Source of the DNA: Panorpa germanica
Lineage: Eukaryota > Arthropoda > Insecta > Mecoptera > Panorpidae
Assembly: GCA_963678705.1 (NCBI GenBank)
Contig: OY783203.1
Location: forward strand, 37,944,347 to 38,008,346
Direction: 5' to 3'
Length of the DNA stretch: 64,000 bases
Shown here: positions 25,063 to 37,300 of the stretch, in pieces
Position numbering within the stretch: position 1 is the stretch's first letter
Layout: each line of letters begins with the position of its first letter
The notes under the pieces: generated by a model
Told to the model about the DNA's origin: nothing
The model's input: only the letters and a program-made list of their open reading frames with translations
Database searches by the model: none
Translations under genes and position numbers: made by a program

Positions 25063-25254
25063 ACCCCCCCCTTCTCCAAAGCTTTGGTGTATTACAACAG
25101 ACAATGAAAAATTAAAAAAAAGCGTGAATGGAAAATGCGGAAATGTAAATTTACTTAAAGTGGTCCAATCACTAACGACTTCCTTACATGTTAACAGTTT
25201 TTATGATAAGCAGTTTCTATTTAATAAGTTTAAGTAACATAATAAAATAAACTT

Positions 25255-25350
25255 GTTAACAACCAAACTCAGAAAATATAGAGCTGATCCGGGAATTGAA
25301 CCCAAAATGAGAGACGGACTAAGAAACGAACATCGATCAGAACGATGGGG
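25255..25350 (-). mobile_element. tRNA-derived SINE copy, head
   Basis: Minus-strand copy. CCGGGAATTGAACCC is the complement of the family's T-arm/B-box region and CAGAAAATATAGAGC that of the start of the body. Confidence 0.7.
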
Positions 25351-25889
25351 AGACCCAATAATAAAAGAAAATTAATGAATAGCTATTTTTGGTTTAAAAA
25401 TGTTAGTTGTAGTAATCTAGCAATTTCTATCCTCAAATATCTACGCTTACAATTTATTATGGATTGTTTTCTGCGCCATTGTTATTCCGGCTCTGCTTAA
25501 GATGTAACATATTATTTGATAGAGTATTATTAATTTAAACAAGTGGTGTCTTCTAACGAGACTAATAAACGAAATTATAATGTACGAGTATTTTGAAACT
25601 ACATACTCCAATAATTTATTACAAGTACTATTGAATTTATGCAGATAACTAAGACAAAAACAATTTTGCTGATTAAGCAAAACACCTAAACTGTAGTTCA
25701 GTTACATGTAAGTAACGATAATTATATTATTCAAAATAAGGCAGCTGAGTAAACTTGAAGTATTATTTGGTTGAAATATTACAGAAAATATATAAGCAAT
25801 ATTTGTTGCAATGGATACATTTTTATAGTAGCACAGGGCGATAAAGAAATATCTTTTGATGACATTTTCTATATTTTGTTATTTAATTT

Positions 25890-26080
25890 ATTATCATTGA
25901 CGACGTCTTACTATGTTGACAGTACTTGTGGTGTTGTGGTCTCATATATGTTCACTACACCGCTTAGGCTACACATAATCAATTTAATTTGATAACAAAC
26001 AGACCCAGAAAATACAAATCTTGTCCGGAGGTGGAACTCTAAGAAATAGCAGTCAGCATCAAGTTCAATTCCCTGTTGCC
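25890..26080 (-). mobile_element. tRNA-derived SINE copy, most of body
   Basis: The minus strand carries the family's body in order. On the plus strand it reads TTGACGACGTCTTACTATGT, GTGGTCTCATATATGTTCAC, then ACATAATCAATTTAATTTGA and CCCAGAAAATACAAATC, ending in a decayed head. Confidence 0.78.
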
Positions 26081-26398
26081 CACTGTTTCGCTTAATATTA
26101 TAGAAATAGTCAGTTCATATGCGAGTTTAATTAATTTGTTGTGTTTAATCTTTAACGTTTAACGGATTCGAGCCTGACCTACGATGTTAGAATTAAAGCC
26201 CTTTGGTTGTGTGTGTGTCTTGTAGCTTACATTAAATTTAAATGACTTTTTCGTAAAAGTTTTAATGAAATAATTAAATTTTAAATGGTTGAAACGCTCG
26301 AAGAAATGGAAAGACATTGAACAATAGTCAATAAATAAATTAAATATGTTTAATTTTCTTTTAAAACAATTGACAGCTTCTGATTCCAAGTAAAGCGT

Positions 26399-26893
26399 TA
26401 AACCTCATTCCCACTCACTGTTTTGATATTTTATTTACATTTTTATTTAATATTTTAATCTAGATTTCAGGTTTTCAGAGTAAGCGTTCCTTGTCACATT
26501 CGTGTTTAGTAAATTTAGTTGATGCACATGCGCCGTTAGTATTATAAATTTTAAGCATTCGACAGTTGGGCAAAATTAAATGTAAAATAATTAAAATTGC
26601 TGTTTCTAATTACAAATAGTAATAGAAATTGTTTTTATTTCTTTATTTTTGACAAATTGACATTGAACTTCTTTTAAAAATAAATCCTACAACATTTTGT
26701 CAGATTGTCACATTTTGGATGTTATAATTTTTTTTATTCAGAAACATTGGACCTTGTAAGGTTCTAAAAAACAAAGAAAACTTAAATAAAATTCTAAATT
26801 AATAATGGGGGCAGGGAATGACTACACATATTTCCATATGCTATACAATTTATATTAAATACACAAATTAAAACAGTGAGTGGGAATCCTTCA
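26399..26893. mobile_element. MITE family 1 copy with both ends
   Basis: CCTCATTCCCACTCACTGTTTT at the left and its complement AAAACAGTGAGTGGGAATCC at the right, about 490 bp apart. TTAA borders the left end (26398-26401 region), but the right border reads TTCA, so the duplication has decayed. The interior is related to 52990-53125 (ATCTAGATTTC...). Confidence 0.75.
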
Positions 26894-27352
26894 CGTCAAG
26901 TCGACGAATCCAACAATATGTGCATATATTCAGATACCGTTAGTAAATGCCTCGACTTTTAAGTTTCTGTATTAGTAAATGATTCTATTTTACCGATGTT
27001 TTTCCAAAATAAGTAAATTTTATAATTTTAAATATAACAATAAAATTTTTGTGATAATATGTATAATGAAATTGTGTTTGTAAAGAATTATATACAATTC
27101 TTTTGTAAAAATGCAAAATATTTAATGTAATTTATGAAAAGAAAAATAATTTAGCCCAAAATTAAAAAGTGCAAATTTCAGCCATAAAAATGATCAAACT
27201 GCTGCTAAATATATTTTAAATAATTATTTTTTAAATATGTATATATATATATTTTAAATTTCATAAGCAATCTAATAATTTATTGAAAATATATTCTAAT
27301 TATTTAAATTTAATAATTGAACAAAAGAAATGATTTTTTTATACAAAGTTAC

Positions 27353-27457
27353 CTTCATAGAAATTATCAAGTGTGTGAGGCCTGTGCTTTGCGCGATCGA
27401 GCAGAGCATGAGATAGCCCATTGGCGTCCGTGCCACCATCGACCGACTTCGACGTCA
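27353..27457 (-). CDS. sei: ERG-type K+ channel (seizure-like), 105-nt symmetric exon
   Basis: Short high-GC island in AT-rich sequence, with an AATAATTTTAG acceptor and a GAAG|GTAACT donor on the minus strand. In the frame set by its neighbours it encodes TSKSVDGGTDANGLSHALLD followed by RAKHRPHTLDNFYE. The length is exactly 35 codons (2 + 34x3 + 1 bases), entering and leaving in phase 1, so it can be included or skipped with the frame kept. Neither other frame is open across it. A minus-strand ATG at 27480-27482 opens the same frame with a hydrophobic run (MFFFLIILV), giving an alternative reading as a signal-peptide first exon; the good acceptor and phase fit on both sides favour the internal-exon reading. 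Membership in the channel gene is an inference from phase, position and strand. Confidence 0.62.
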
Positions 27458-29139
27458 CTAAAATTATTAAAAAGAAAAACATCCTGATTTTCTTCACCCT
27501 CTTGAGAATTTAACACAAAAATATATATCATTTATAATATTACGCACTTTTAACCTAATCTTTAAATTAATCTTCACTGGAGTTCAGTTACATTAAAAAT
27601 AAATAAATAGAAACTTCATTTGATGGTTAACACATATGTACAAAAACTAGAATTGTCCACTTTTTCGTTGTTTTAAACTTAAGGTATTTATGCATTTCTA
27701 GCATCTAATTCAAAATATCACACTACTCAATAAGTTCGTAGAATGGCATATAAATCAATGACGCCACTATTGAGTATCAAGCTTCGAAAGGTATGTGTCT
27801 AAATTTCATGATATTTAAACCATTAGTTTACGAGCTACAGTGGTTTTACTGATTCTTCTTTTGTAATTTTCAAAACAATGGAAAAATCAGAACTTCGTGT
27901 GTTGATAAAGCATTGCTTTTTAATGGGAAAAATACCGTTCAAGCAAATAGCTTGACAAGTGTTATTAGAACTCGATACATAACGAATTCTCCTGTACAGA
28001 CTTCAACAACAGTTTTTGCTTGCTTAGTATAAATTCATTTCATATTATATGAAATAATTATTCAATCATATTGTGTCACGACAAAGTCCTTAAATATTGT
28101 TAAATTGTCTAATACAGTTGTCAATTAGAATCGCTATGTATAATTAGATAAGTAGTCGCTATAAGAAAGAAAATGCCAAAACCCCATAGAACTTTAAAGA
28201 ATCTTGGAAAACAGTGTATATCATCTTACTTTTATGACGGTTTTGAGCATTACAATATAGTGTGCTTCAGAATTATAATTTACAAACATTTAATATTGGG
28301 AAATTTAGTTTAAGAAACTAACAAAGTTAGGAAGTTTAGTTTAGATTTTTTAGTTAGCTGCTTGGCATATTTCTCTATCTCCGTAATTACAGTAATTAGA
28401 ACGACCACTTGAAAAATATCAAAACTTCTCCTTTTACCACAAAGTTGTTAATATCTTACTATACTTATTGTTAAATTTCCAAACTGTCTTTTAACACTAA
28501 ATGTTAACGATAAATATTGCCAGATATAGTGATTTTAAATAATCTACGAAATAATAGCTTTTACGAAACATTACCTCTGGCAACACTAAGTCGTTAATAG
28601 TATAGTTTATTTATCAATAAGTTAGAGTATCTACATACAGTACAACAGTTAGGTTAATGTTTTAATCACTCCATAAGAGCGAATAAAGTCACTTAACACA
28701 ATAAATACTAAGCAGTTACTATTTAAAATATTTGACATTTAATTAACTTATTATTCTTTAAAATATTTATATGTTATTCTTAAAAATAATTTATAGATTG
28801 CTTGGCTAGTGATCAAACCAGCTTTACTAGACATACTATTTATTACTCAAAACTTGGAAACGAATGAATTTATAACGTTATCTAATCTTTCCGACCCTCA
28901 TAATACACCTATATAAAAATGATAAAAAACAATAACATATCTCTTTTAAATATTATTATTATCAGGATTCGAAGACACGAGATAACCTAAATTTTTATAT
29001 AATCGAATTAAGCTTTCAGTATATCTGCTAATAATATAAATGGTGAATACGATTGAAGCATATCGATTGTCCAGTTTATTAGATTATATAATAATAAATT
29101 GTTTTAATTCTTTTTTTTTAATTCTGTCTGCTTATTTCG

Positions 29140-29345
29140 GACGCTGAGTCTCATCACTGACAACCTCCTACTATTTTGACCATTTTTATAACGTCGTGGT
29201 CTCACATATGTTTAAAACAACGCTACCTAATAAGTTTTTATGGTTTTAAGAATAATAACAACCAAACCAAGAAAATACAGTGCTAGTACTTGGATCGAAC
29301 CCATCAATCTGGCATCAATCTCTCGGACACTGTGCGATCCTTAAT
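29140..29345 (-). mobile_element. tRNA-derived SINE copy, full length
   Basis: Best full-length minus-strand copy. From plus-strand left to right: CTGAGTCTCATCACTGACAA, CCTCCTACTATTTTGACC, GTCGTGGTCTCACATATG, ACCTAATAAGTTTTTATGGT, ACCAAGAAAATACAG, TGGATCGAACCC and TCGGACACTGTGCG. This is the 3' end, body and tRNA-like head in reverse order. The 71-codon plus-strand frame at 29280 is accidental. Confidence 0.85.
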
Positions 29346-29674
29346 AAATTATTATTGACCAAAGTTACATATTATAATGGTAACTCGTATTTTTATACGC
29401 ATAAATGTATTGATTCTGTTGAATGGATCTTGAATCAATCCTGGGGTTCCAGTACAGCAAAAGCTACAACTCTGCTTTCTACGTCATTGAGTTAATATGT
29501 GCTTCATCATTTTGATCAGATTATTTTCTAAGCAGAACTGTAGTAAAAAGGAAAAAGTTTACCAGAAAAGCCGTGTAGTGCTGTAGTACGTACAATATTT
29601 CTTATCCTTATGCGAAGGTTGCACAGTGCGAGCGAGTGAGCTTACGAGTTGGCTTGGACAGTTACTATAGTACA

Positions 29675-29808
29675 GCTATTAGCACCGTGTGATTATATTA
29701 TACGAGTTACTGTCATTTGCAATTTTATGTTTTTACTGCAACAGCTACTCGCACCGTGTAATTATATTATACGAGTTACTGTCATTTGCAATTTTATGTT
29801 TTTACTGC
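29675..29808 (+). repeat. Two-copy 69-bp tandem duplication
   Basis: Two adjacent units with 69-bp period, each containing GCACCGTGT.ATTATATTAT, ACGAGTTACTGTCATTTGCA and ATTTTATGTTTTTACTGC, with only a few mismatches. The period is a multiple of three, so an open frame passes through both, but nothing else suggests coding. Confidence 0.9.
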
Positions 29809-30989
29809 CACTGGCCTTCCTCCACCACGTCACAAAACAGTAGGACAGAGTACCTACCCATTATCATGTGACAGGTCGAGGACAGTAGAGCTACTAACCT
29901 GACAGTAAGCAGAGGCAATAGCTGTTACTATCAGGTCGACAGTCTACACCGTGTAACCAGTCCTTTACAGTTTGATAGTTAATAAAACAGAGTAAGGTTG
30001 GCAGATATGTCCGATTAGTTAAGCACATAAGTACAAAAAATAAGGAATAACTGATTGTAGGGACGCATCACAAAACGTAGAAATCATAAAAGAGATAATA
30101 ACCTTTAAAAACTTACGACTGATGAAAACTTGGGAAGCTAAATATATGCAAGTTATGTAAATTATTATTATTATTGTTTTTTTACCGCCATCTCTTATAA
30201 CAAAAAAATTTGTCTCATTCTAAATACTTAATTTTACGTTTCATAGAACATTTGGTTTGAATCTAAATAAGCCAGTATTAAAAAATCTGTCAATTGATAC
30301 ACACAACAGTGGTGACATAACCTCAATTTTGAAATTTCAACTTTAACCCTCAATATCTCCTGTTTATTAATTAAAAGTGGTAAAATAATTATTACGTAGT
30401 GAATTTGACATGTTTTGAGAATACAATAAGCATATTAAACATATAAAAATGCAGTAGTTTTTTTACAAAGTGAAAAACAAAAGTGTATAGCTGTATTTAA
30501 TAATTACCAAAAATGTTCCTTTATCAAATATCGTAAGGTTGAATTTACATAAACTTCTCGCCAGAACGGAGACTGCATTAATGAAAAATGAGGTGTTTAT
30601 TCTGAGTAAATGCACAATAAATAACTCGTTGTGACAGGATATGTCAGAAAATATATGAATTATATCGAAACTTACTCAACGATGATATTTACTTGAGCAT
30701 CACGCATAGCAAGGTTCATTATTATGCATTTTCTATAAAAACATTCGTGTAATAGCTAATATTGAGACTCTCTGTACCCGAACTCTAAAACGGTGCCAAG
30801 TCAATAACAATATACTTTTGATTAATCTACAAATAAAAACATAAGAGTTACCTTTTAGACGTATGCAGCCAATTTTACAAACGATATGAAACAATTCTTT
30901 AAAATTTTCACTCACATCATTTATAGGTTATGTATATCAAAGCTGTCACCGCTTCTGGTCGTCATTACGTCAATTACAAAATCGGAAGC

Positions 30990-31550
30990 AGTAAACCAGG
31001 GTTCTCACGGAGCGGATTTACACGACCGAGTTAAGTCGATTGTCAGAACCTTCTATTTCGATGGATCAACTCGTATGGGATTCCCGCCATTTTCTATTTC
31101 ATTTGAAATGCATTTGACAGTTGTATTGTTTAACTAGTGATTTTGTATAAAAAAAAAAAGAATATTGAAATTATATTATGTAAAATTATTATATATAAAA
31201 ATAATGGTTTCTATATTACTCTTTATCCTCTAACGCCAGTTTCTTTACTATTGTTTCGGATGCACCTAATTTACGCTTGTTACGTTTGTTTCTCATGTTC
31301 AATAACAATGTTTTTAATTCTTCTTTTAGTAGAAGTTCTAATAAATGTATTACAGCCTTTTTCACAACGGCATTCAGTGGCATTTTAAAACTTTGATATC
31401 TCAAATGATTTGATACTAATTTATAAATGGATACTTCGTGCTATTTGATATTTGACGTTTGCATTAAAAACAAATTTATTCTTCAATTTATGATCAGTTT
31501 CATTTGAACCGTGTGAAACTTAACTCGTTCAGTTATTCTTATTCTTTTTA
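30990..31550 (-). mobile_element. PIF/Harbinger-like element remnant
   Basis: On the minus strand 31216-31404 reads MPLNAVVKKAVIHLLELLLK, then MRNKRNKRKLGASETIVKKL and ALEDKE before a stop. This resembles the N-terminal basic region of insect HARBI1-type nucleases, which usually continues into a YRNFLRMT-like block; that part is missing here. The left flank holds ACGACCGAGTTAAGTCGA and the right flank ACTTAACTCGTTC in inverted order, as decayed termini. Boundaries are approximate, and the family assignment is from memory of similar proteins. Confidence 0.55.
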
Positions 31551-32384
31551 TCCATGAACTAAAATCGCCCGTAAGATCACTGCTTAAGTAAATTGCACAT
31601 CTGTTGTGCATTAATAATATCTGAATTGAATTAATTTCAGAATTCCCAAGAAGATAGCGTCATTAGTCATTTTTATAATAACCGCAGAGGGTCAACAAAT
31701 AAAACGAGTATATTTAATGTCATTTTATATGCTTCATGTTGAACGTGGTAGAGCTAGGTTAATTATTAAAACCCATTGTATTTCTAAATGTCTCTAATTC
31801 CCTTGTACAATAAAAGAGTAAAATATCAGCATTGTTCACCTCATGGTTAATTGTTCATTGTAAAGTAAAAAATATGTAACAAATTAATTTTTTAAAATCA
31901 AAATCATAATACATGAATTAGTAGAAGAAACTTCTTTTCTTCTCCATTCAAATGTTACAACATCAAAAAAAAAATTGAACCACATATTAGAAAATTCGAT
32001 GAAAATTATTTGCAGTTGATGAAACATATTAATTTCAAATAACCAGTTAAAAATACTCATACTTGATATAATATGCCTGATCGAAAAAGCTTACTTTTAT
32101 TATGAACAATATCAAGCTTTTTACTGTAGTAATGTTTAGCAGCTCGTGTGCAAAAAAGAGGTTCATGGGAGCATTACAGTAAATACTAAATTCAGCCTGT
32201 TTTGGTAAAAATGATAATTTGATTTGATTTTTTAATATTAAATATCATTTTAATTTCAAAAAATTATGTACAACAATATACATGGTGTTTGGTAGCAAGG
32301 TGCAAAGCCTTAAGGGGATGATAGTTGACACCATTTAGGACATTTTGAGCCATACAATTATGTAAAGCTGACCTATTTTTAATG

Positions 32385-32605
32385 CTGAATTCTATCACCA
32401 ACGACCTCATACAATGTTGTCAATATATATGGTGTAGTGGCCTCACATATGTTTACTATACCGCTGACTCATCAGTTTTAAAATTATGAGAGCACATAAT
32501 CAAATTGATTTGATTAAGAACTAAATCCTGAAAATATACCACTTGTCCTAGAATCGAAGACACAGAAGTCTGGCACAATGTTCTCGGTCCCTATACCGTC
32601 ATTAA
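32385..32605 (-). mobile_element. tRNA-derived SINE copy, full length
   Basis: The plus strand reads CACCAACGACCTCATACAAT, GTAGTGGCCTCACATATG, CACATAATCAAATTGATTTG, CTGAAAATATACCACTTG, then AGAATCGAAGACACAGAAGT and TCTCGGTCCC: 3' end to head of the family. It lies about 370 bp upstream of the PARP16-like start codon. Confidence 0.82.
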
Positions 32606-32970
32606 AATTATAACATCGCATATTATTGTAAATTGTAATAAATGTGAAATTTAAATATTTATTTAAATAAAAATATTTTAATTTTCGAATAGTATAAATT
32701 CAAAGTGATTCTCTTTCATAGCGCTAGAGGTCTACTACTCGTTTCTTTCTACTCATATTATTATGTTGGTACTTCCGTTTAAATAAATTGAAGTTTTTAT
32801 AATTTATTAGTAATAGTAGTCTATGTCTATGATGCAAAGCTTGTGATTGAAAAATTAAACAAATGATAGTTGAGTTATAATTGAATCATGTAAATTTATT
32901 AAGTGAGAATAAATAATAAATTTTTTGTGTCTTGAAATAAATTTATGTGCTTTAATTATAAGTCGTAACG

Positions 32971-34071
32971 ATGGAACCAAACCAATTAGTCGTATATCAA
33001 AATCATCTGCCAAATGAACTGGAACTGGTGGAAGAGATTGATCCCAATAAGGCAGTCTTCCTACCTCGAGAACTTTCTAGAGAAGAATTTAGAAAGAAGA
33101 AATTGTTACTTCTACGAGCCTTTATAGAGAAAGATTTCAGAGCGGCGGATATGAAGTGGACATTTTTCGTTGCTGCTTGTCAAAGCAGTAGATATGACTT
33201 GGTGCTGAGACCATTTCCTCCAGCATTTGTAAGTGAAGACAACTATAAGGATATTGACAAGTTACTGAAAGTCGTTGAAGACGTATCTCCCCTCAGTTTG
33301 TTTCTGCAGCAAATCTATAATCCCTACGTGTGTCAGGTGCATGACGATATTATTGATTTGCTTTATTGGCTATTTATCGTCATGAACGAACCTTACCTGG
33401 AAACATTGGACAAAGACACGTTTAATTTTGTACTAAGTAGAGCTCCATGTGATATACCAATTCAGAGGCCTGATTACATATTCCAAGTAGTAAGTTCCTC
33501 TGAATCTCCAGCAGAAGTTGAATGGGAGATTCTAAGTCGAGATTATGCAACTCTTTTTGCATATCATGGTAATAAGCTCGAGAACTTCCACTGTATCACG
33601 CATTACGGATTGCAGAAATATTTGTGCAAACATCTACGCAGACAGAAGCACCGCAGAGGTAAGGATATTTGTTTATCAGGGGAACTTGCATCAAAGTATG
33701 CAGCAGGAGCTAGCAGACAAGAAGACGAACTTTCTTGCATCGCTCTGTGTGAATTTCTGAACCACGAGGACTTTGTACGGTGTAAGCAATCGACTGAATT
33801 CTTTAGCAGACGGAATAGACGTATCAAGGATTCTAGCAGCACCATTGACGAGGACTCAGGAGTCAACAAATACTACGTCGTCAGTAATGCGGACATGGTG
33901 CGTGTCAGATATCTCGTGGTGTACCGCAACCCTTACAACGACTCCGACTCGCAGTCATCTCTCTTTAATTGGTTTCGGGATCATAAAGTACTAACATTTA
34001 TTTTAATTGGCACATTCATTTTTTGTTTGATGCTTTGTTCTTATTTCAGCAGTTTTTTAAGTGCTTTATGA
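32971..34071 (+). CDS. PARP16: PARP16-like tail-anchored mono-ADP-ribosyltransferase, intronless, first catalytic Tyr replaced
   Basis: A 366-residue protein related to PARP16, which mono-ADP-ribosylates ER stress sensors and other proteins from a C-terminal anchor in the ER/nuclear envelope. Residues about 55-160 match the helical domain (SSRYDLVLRPFPPAF; human has LRPFP). The catalytic fold follows, with AYHGNKLENFHCITHYGL (His199) matching human FHGSRLENFHSIIHNGL. KYYVVSNADMVRVRYLVVY (Tyr301) matches the last strands. A hydrophobic tail anchor spans about 339-359. The position of human Tyr182 (GEGTYLTSDL) reads GKDICLSGEL, so Cys234 (codon TGT at 33670) replaces the second triad residue and the GxG turn is altered. 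There is an N-terminal extension of about 40 residues relative to the human protein. An in-frame TAA at 32959 fixes the start, with ACG before ATGG. The gene has no introns and lies antisense in a long intron of the channel gene, consistent with a retrogene, although no poly(A) tract or target duplication was seen. Confidence 0.9.
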   Translation: MEPNQLVVYQNHLPNELELVEEIDPNKAVFLPRELSREEFRKKKLLLLRAFIEKDFRAADMKWTFFVAACQSSRYDLVLRPFPPAFVSEDNYKDIDKLLKVVEDVSPLSLFLQQIYNPYVCQVHDDIIDLLYWLFIVMNEPYLETLDKDTFNFVLSRAPCDIPIQRPDYIFQVVSSSESPAEVEWEILSRDYATLFAYHGNKLENFHCITHYGLQKYLCKHLRRQKHRRGKDICLSGELASKYAAGASRQEDELSCIALCEFLNHEDFVRCKQSTEFFSRRNRRIKDSSSTIDEDSGVNKYYVVSNADMVRVRYLVVYRNPYNDSDSQSSLFNWFRDHKVLTFILIGTFIFCLMLCSYFSSFLSAL

Positions 34072-34225
34072 TTGTTCATTCATATTAACTATATTCTAAA
34101 TATAATTAAAATGAAAGCAACATATTTGTGATTTATAGAAAACTGATTCTGATACAGTATACCTTATGATTTAACTAAAAACTCAACAAAAAAATGATTT
34201 ATGTAGATTGCTTAGAAAAATTGTA

Positions 34226-34320
34226 AATAAATTGTTCATATTTTTCGATTATTTATTGTATTATACACTGATATTATATGAAAATATGTATGCAGATATT
34301 CATAAATTTACAATAATAAA
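34226..34320 (+). terminator. Candidate polyadenylation signals of the PARP16-like gene
   Basis: Two AATAAA hexamers, at 34226-34231 and 34315-34320, lie 155 and 244 bases after the stop codon, the second followed by T-rich and TGT-containing sequence. They are plausible 3' end signals, but such hexamers are common in this AT-rich DNA. Confidence 0.4.
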
Positions 34321-37300
34321 TAATTTTTATTTATTGTACATCTGGTTTTTATTATTACTTAAAAGAGTTATAATATAATATTGTTTTTTTTGATAAGACC
34401 GAATAACACCGAATTGTATTAGTTAATTAGATCTCTATTTGTTCAAACAACTAATTAAAAATAGGGCTATAAGGAAATAGGTAAAATAATGCCGATTATA
34501 TTATATAATTATCATATTATGTTTTGTAAGTTCAAACTAAGATTTTTGAATTAGGGCGTTGTTGCAGCAAATAAACGATATATATTCAATAAGATATATT
34601 CGAATATAAATATGTATGATATGTTATATTTTAGGGTCCTTATTTAAATACCCAGTTTTTCTCATCGTCGCACAACACCATTTTAAAGATATGATGGTAA
34701 AAAATGTTTTTACACAATATGTCCAAACTAGTGGGTCCCCGGAGAAAAATATCGTTCATCAATCTGATAGAGAACTCAATTTCATATAATTTGTGTATAT
34801 AACATTTTTCTGTATATCTGATAGATACTGAGTTGCACCGCTTTAAAACAAATTAGTTTACTGAAAATTGGTAATGATTCAAAACAGAGGGTAACATTTA
34901 ACAACGAAGGCATGAGAGCGCTTATAATCCATTAGGACCCTAAACCTTAAAACACATCCAAAAATTAGAACTACCGGGGACCGGGCACTATGTAAGGCAC
35001 AAGGACCCTGCTGTATTAGTATAATGACTGCTCAGTCCAGATTTTAAAATCGTAAATGAAACAACTTCTTTTGTAATTTCTTTTAAAATATCCTCTCCAT
35101 ATTTAACAGTCTAATTTATACTCTTCCTGTAAATAGAGAATTTAAATAGAAATGGCATTTTTAAGTTTTTATACTACACAGGCAACAAAGTGTAAGGAAT
35201 ATGTATCATATTTTACAGAAGCACGAATCTGTTTTTTTGACAGCAATGAAATTCTATTATAGAAATCAAAAGGATTTTTTATATGTTATGGATATACCTA
35301 TACGCAAAATATAATAAAACCAAATCATTTAATTCTCATTGTGTCAATGACATCTGATATGTTAAACAAATATACTTTATTAAGGAATGTGTACTCATGA
35401 GTAAATACAACGAATGGCCTAATGTTCGTGCTGTGAATAAAAAAATAAAAATTTTGGAATATGATTGTATTATTAACAGATCGATTGACTAGTAGATAGA
35501 ATAATTGATTTTTATGGCGCCTTAAGCAGTTAACAAAATAAATACAGATAAAATGTATTGTAATTAAATTGTGTACATGTTTTTACTGATTGTTTAATTT
35601 TTGTTTTCATATACAAACTCGCAATCTATGTACAGCCTGAAGCTATCAAACCTGGTAATAATACAATAAATGAAATATAATAGAAACAAGGTTCGACGTT
35701 CTTTGATTAAATTAATTAAATATAAAAATACAACCAAACATTTTTTTTATGTACATATATATATAAAATTATAATTGACGTTGTATGACTGTTATAATAA
35801 ATTATATAATTGGAGACATTGAATTATAATTTTTGTGAATGGAAAGACAGTTCTGAATTAGAGAAAAAAGACATTACTTTTTCTTTCATTCCTTAAAAAT
35901 ATTATAATTATACGACTATTATATTATAAGTATATTACATAATTAGTGAAATAAAAATAAAAATTCTTTACCAATTTTGAGATAAATAAAATATGTTTCT
36001 TCTTTTCATTCTAGTATTTTGTCAATATATACAATAATTTTATTTTTAACATAAAATTGTAGGTTTGGCAAGGTTTACTTTCTCATTTACATTTGTTAAC
36101 TTAAAAAAACTGTCAGATAGTACTTTTTATGGAAAGAAAACTTAAACATAGTATAAGTTGCTTTTAAAATAAAATCTATAATTTAAAGCGTTAAATATGC
36201 TAAGTTCGACCTCATTGCGTGGTGTAATAATATGACACGATTATAATTTTATTCTTATAATAAATAAAGCATTTAATGACAGATAAATTTTACTTTTAAG
36301 CAGTTCCTACAATTCGTAACCCCTACTAAATCAAGAATGCAACCTTAATTACATAATGTAATTTTCCTTATAAGTATTATATTTAGAGGCGATATTATAT
36401 TCAACAGAGTTTTTCTAATGTCCCAAATTACCGAGTTTGCAAGATTTAAAAGATAAAGAAAGATGATTATAGACATTCTTTAGAAGTGCAATTTTAGTTT
36501 GTACATTTTATATAAAAGTTTAAAAAGAGTTGATTATTGTAAAAACAGTATTTGCATAAAAGTTACTATGAAAAAACTATGTGATCAATTTCATATTTTG
36601 GTGATCTCTGAATATTACATTTAAAAACTTATGTGTTATAATATTAAAGCTGAATCAATGATTTGTATGATTTTTTTTTAATTAATGAATGGTTTGTGTC
36701 TTATTGTAATTTATTCCTTATTTTTGTGTTTTTAACAGTTCTCCAGGTTCATAAAATTAGGTTTCGTATAACGAAATTTAAATACCCGTATCTTCCCATA
36801 ATCAATGATAATATATATTGAATTTGATTTGGGTTTACGGTAATTTTTACTAGCTGGAACTTCACAATAGAATCCGATAGTAATAACGGTTTCGTTTAAC
36901 GGATTTTCAATTTCCGACCAGTAATCCTGTGCGCAAATCGGGGGATTACTGTATGTAAAAATAAGCACATTGATTATTATAGGATATATTGTAATACCTC
37001 AATATTAAAATAAAATCTTTTACATAAACATTACAGCTTGTAGCAAAAATCTATAGTTTTCGGGTGTGTAAATCAAAATGAAGTAGGTAACGCGTCAAAA
37101 GGTCAATCCAGCGCTTAACGATACATATACACGGCAAAAAAACATAATTTTTTACTACCACGTGGTTGTATTCCTAGATCAATAACATACACATTATATA
37201 ATTAAACATAATAGAGTAAATTCTGAATTAATTTTTCAAAATTGTTGTACTAGTGCATTTGAAGATATGATTTGATTCTTTGCTGAGAATAGTTCACAAA

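Larger units (their letters stand above)
20333..27352 (-). other. Channel-gene intron (7.0 kb)
   Basis: Holds repeat C copy 1, repeat A shorter copy, two SINE copies and one MITE. The stretch 24290-24660 is GC-richer without a recognisable exon (short TTGACGC-like direct repeats at 24352-24375). 21350-24280 shows nothing beyond AT-rich sequence. Confidence 0.6.

Noticed and set aside
27353-27482. Signal-peptide first exon reading (MFFFLIILV...) at this locus
   Set aside because: A good acceptor lies inside it and the phases match the channel exons on both sides; kept only as an alternative.
29675-29808. CRISPR-like array
   Set aside because: Only two adjacent units without spacers, in eukaryotic DNA.
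33545-33994. Overlapping 71-88-codon frames on both strands inside the PARP16-like gene
   Set aside because: Shadows of the 366-codon frame.
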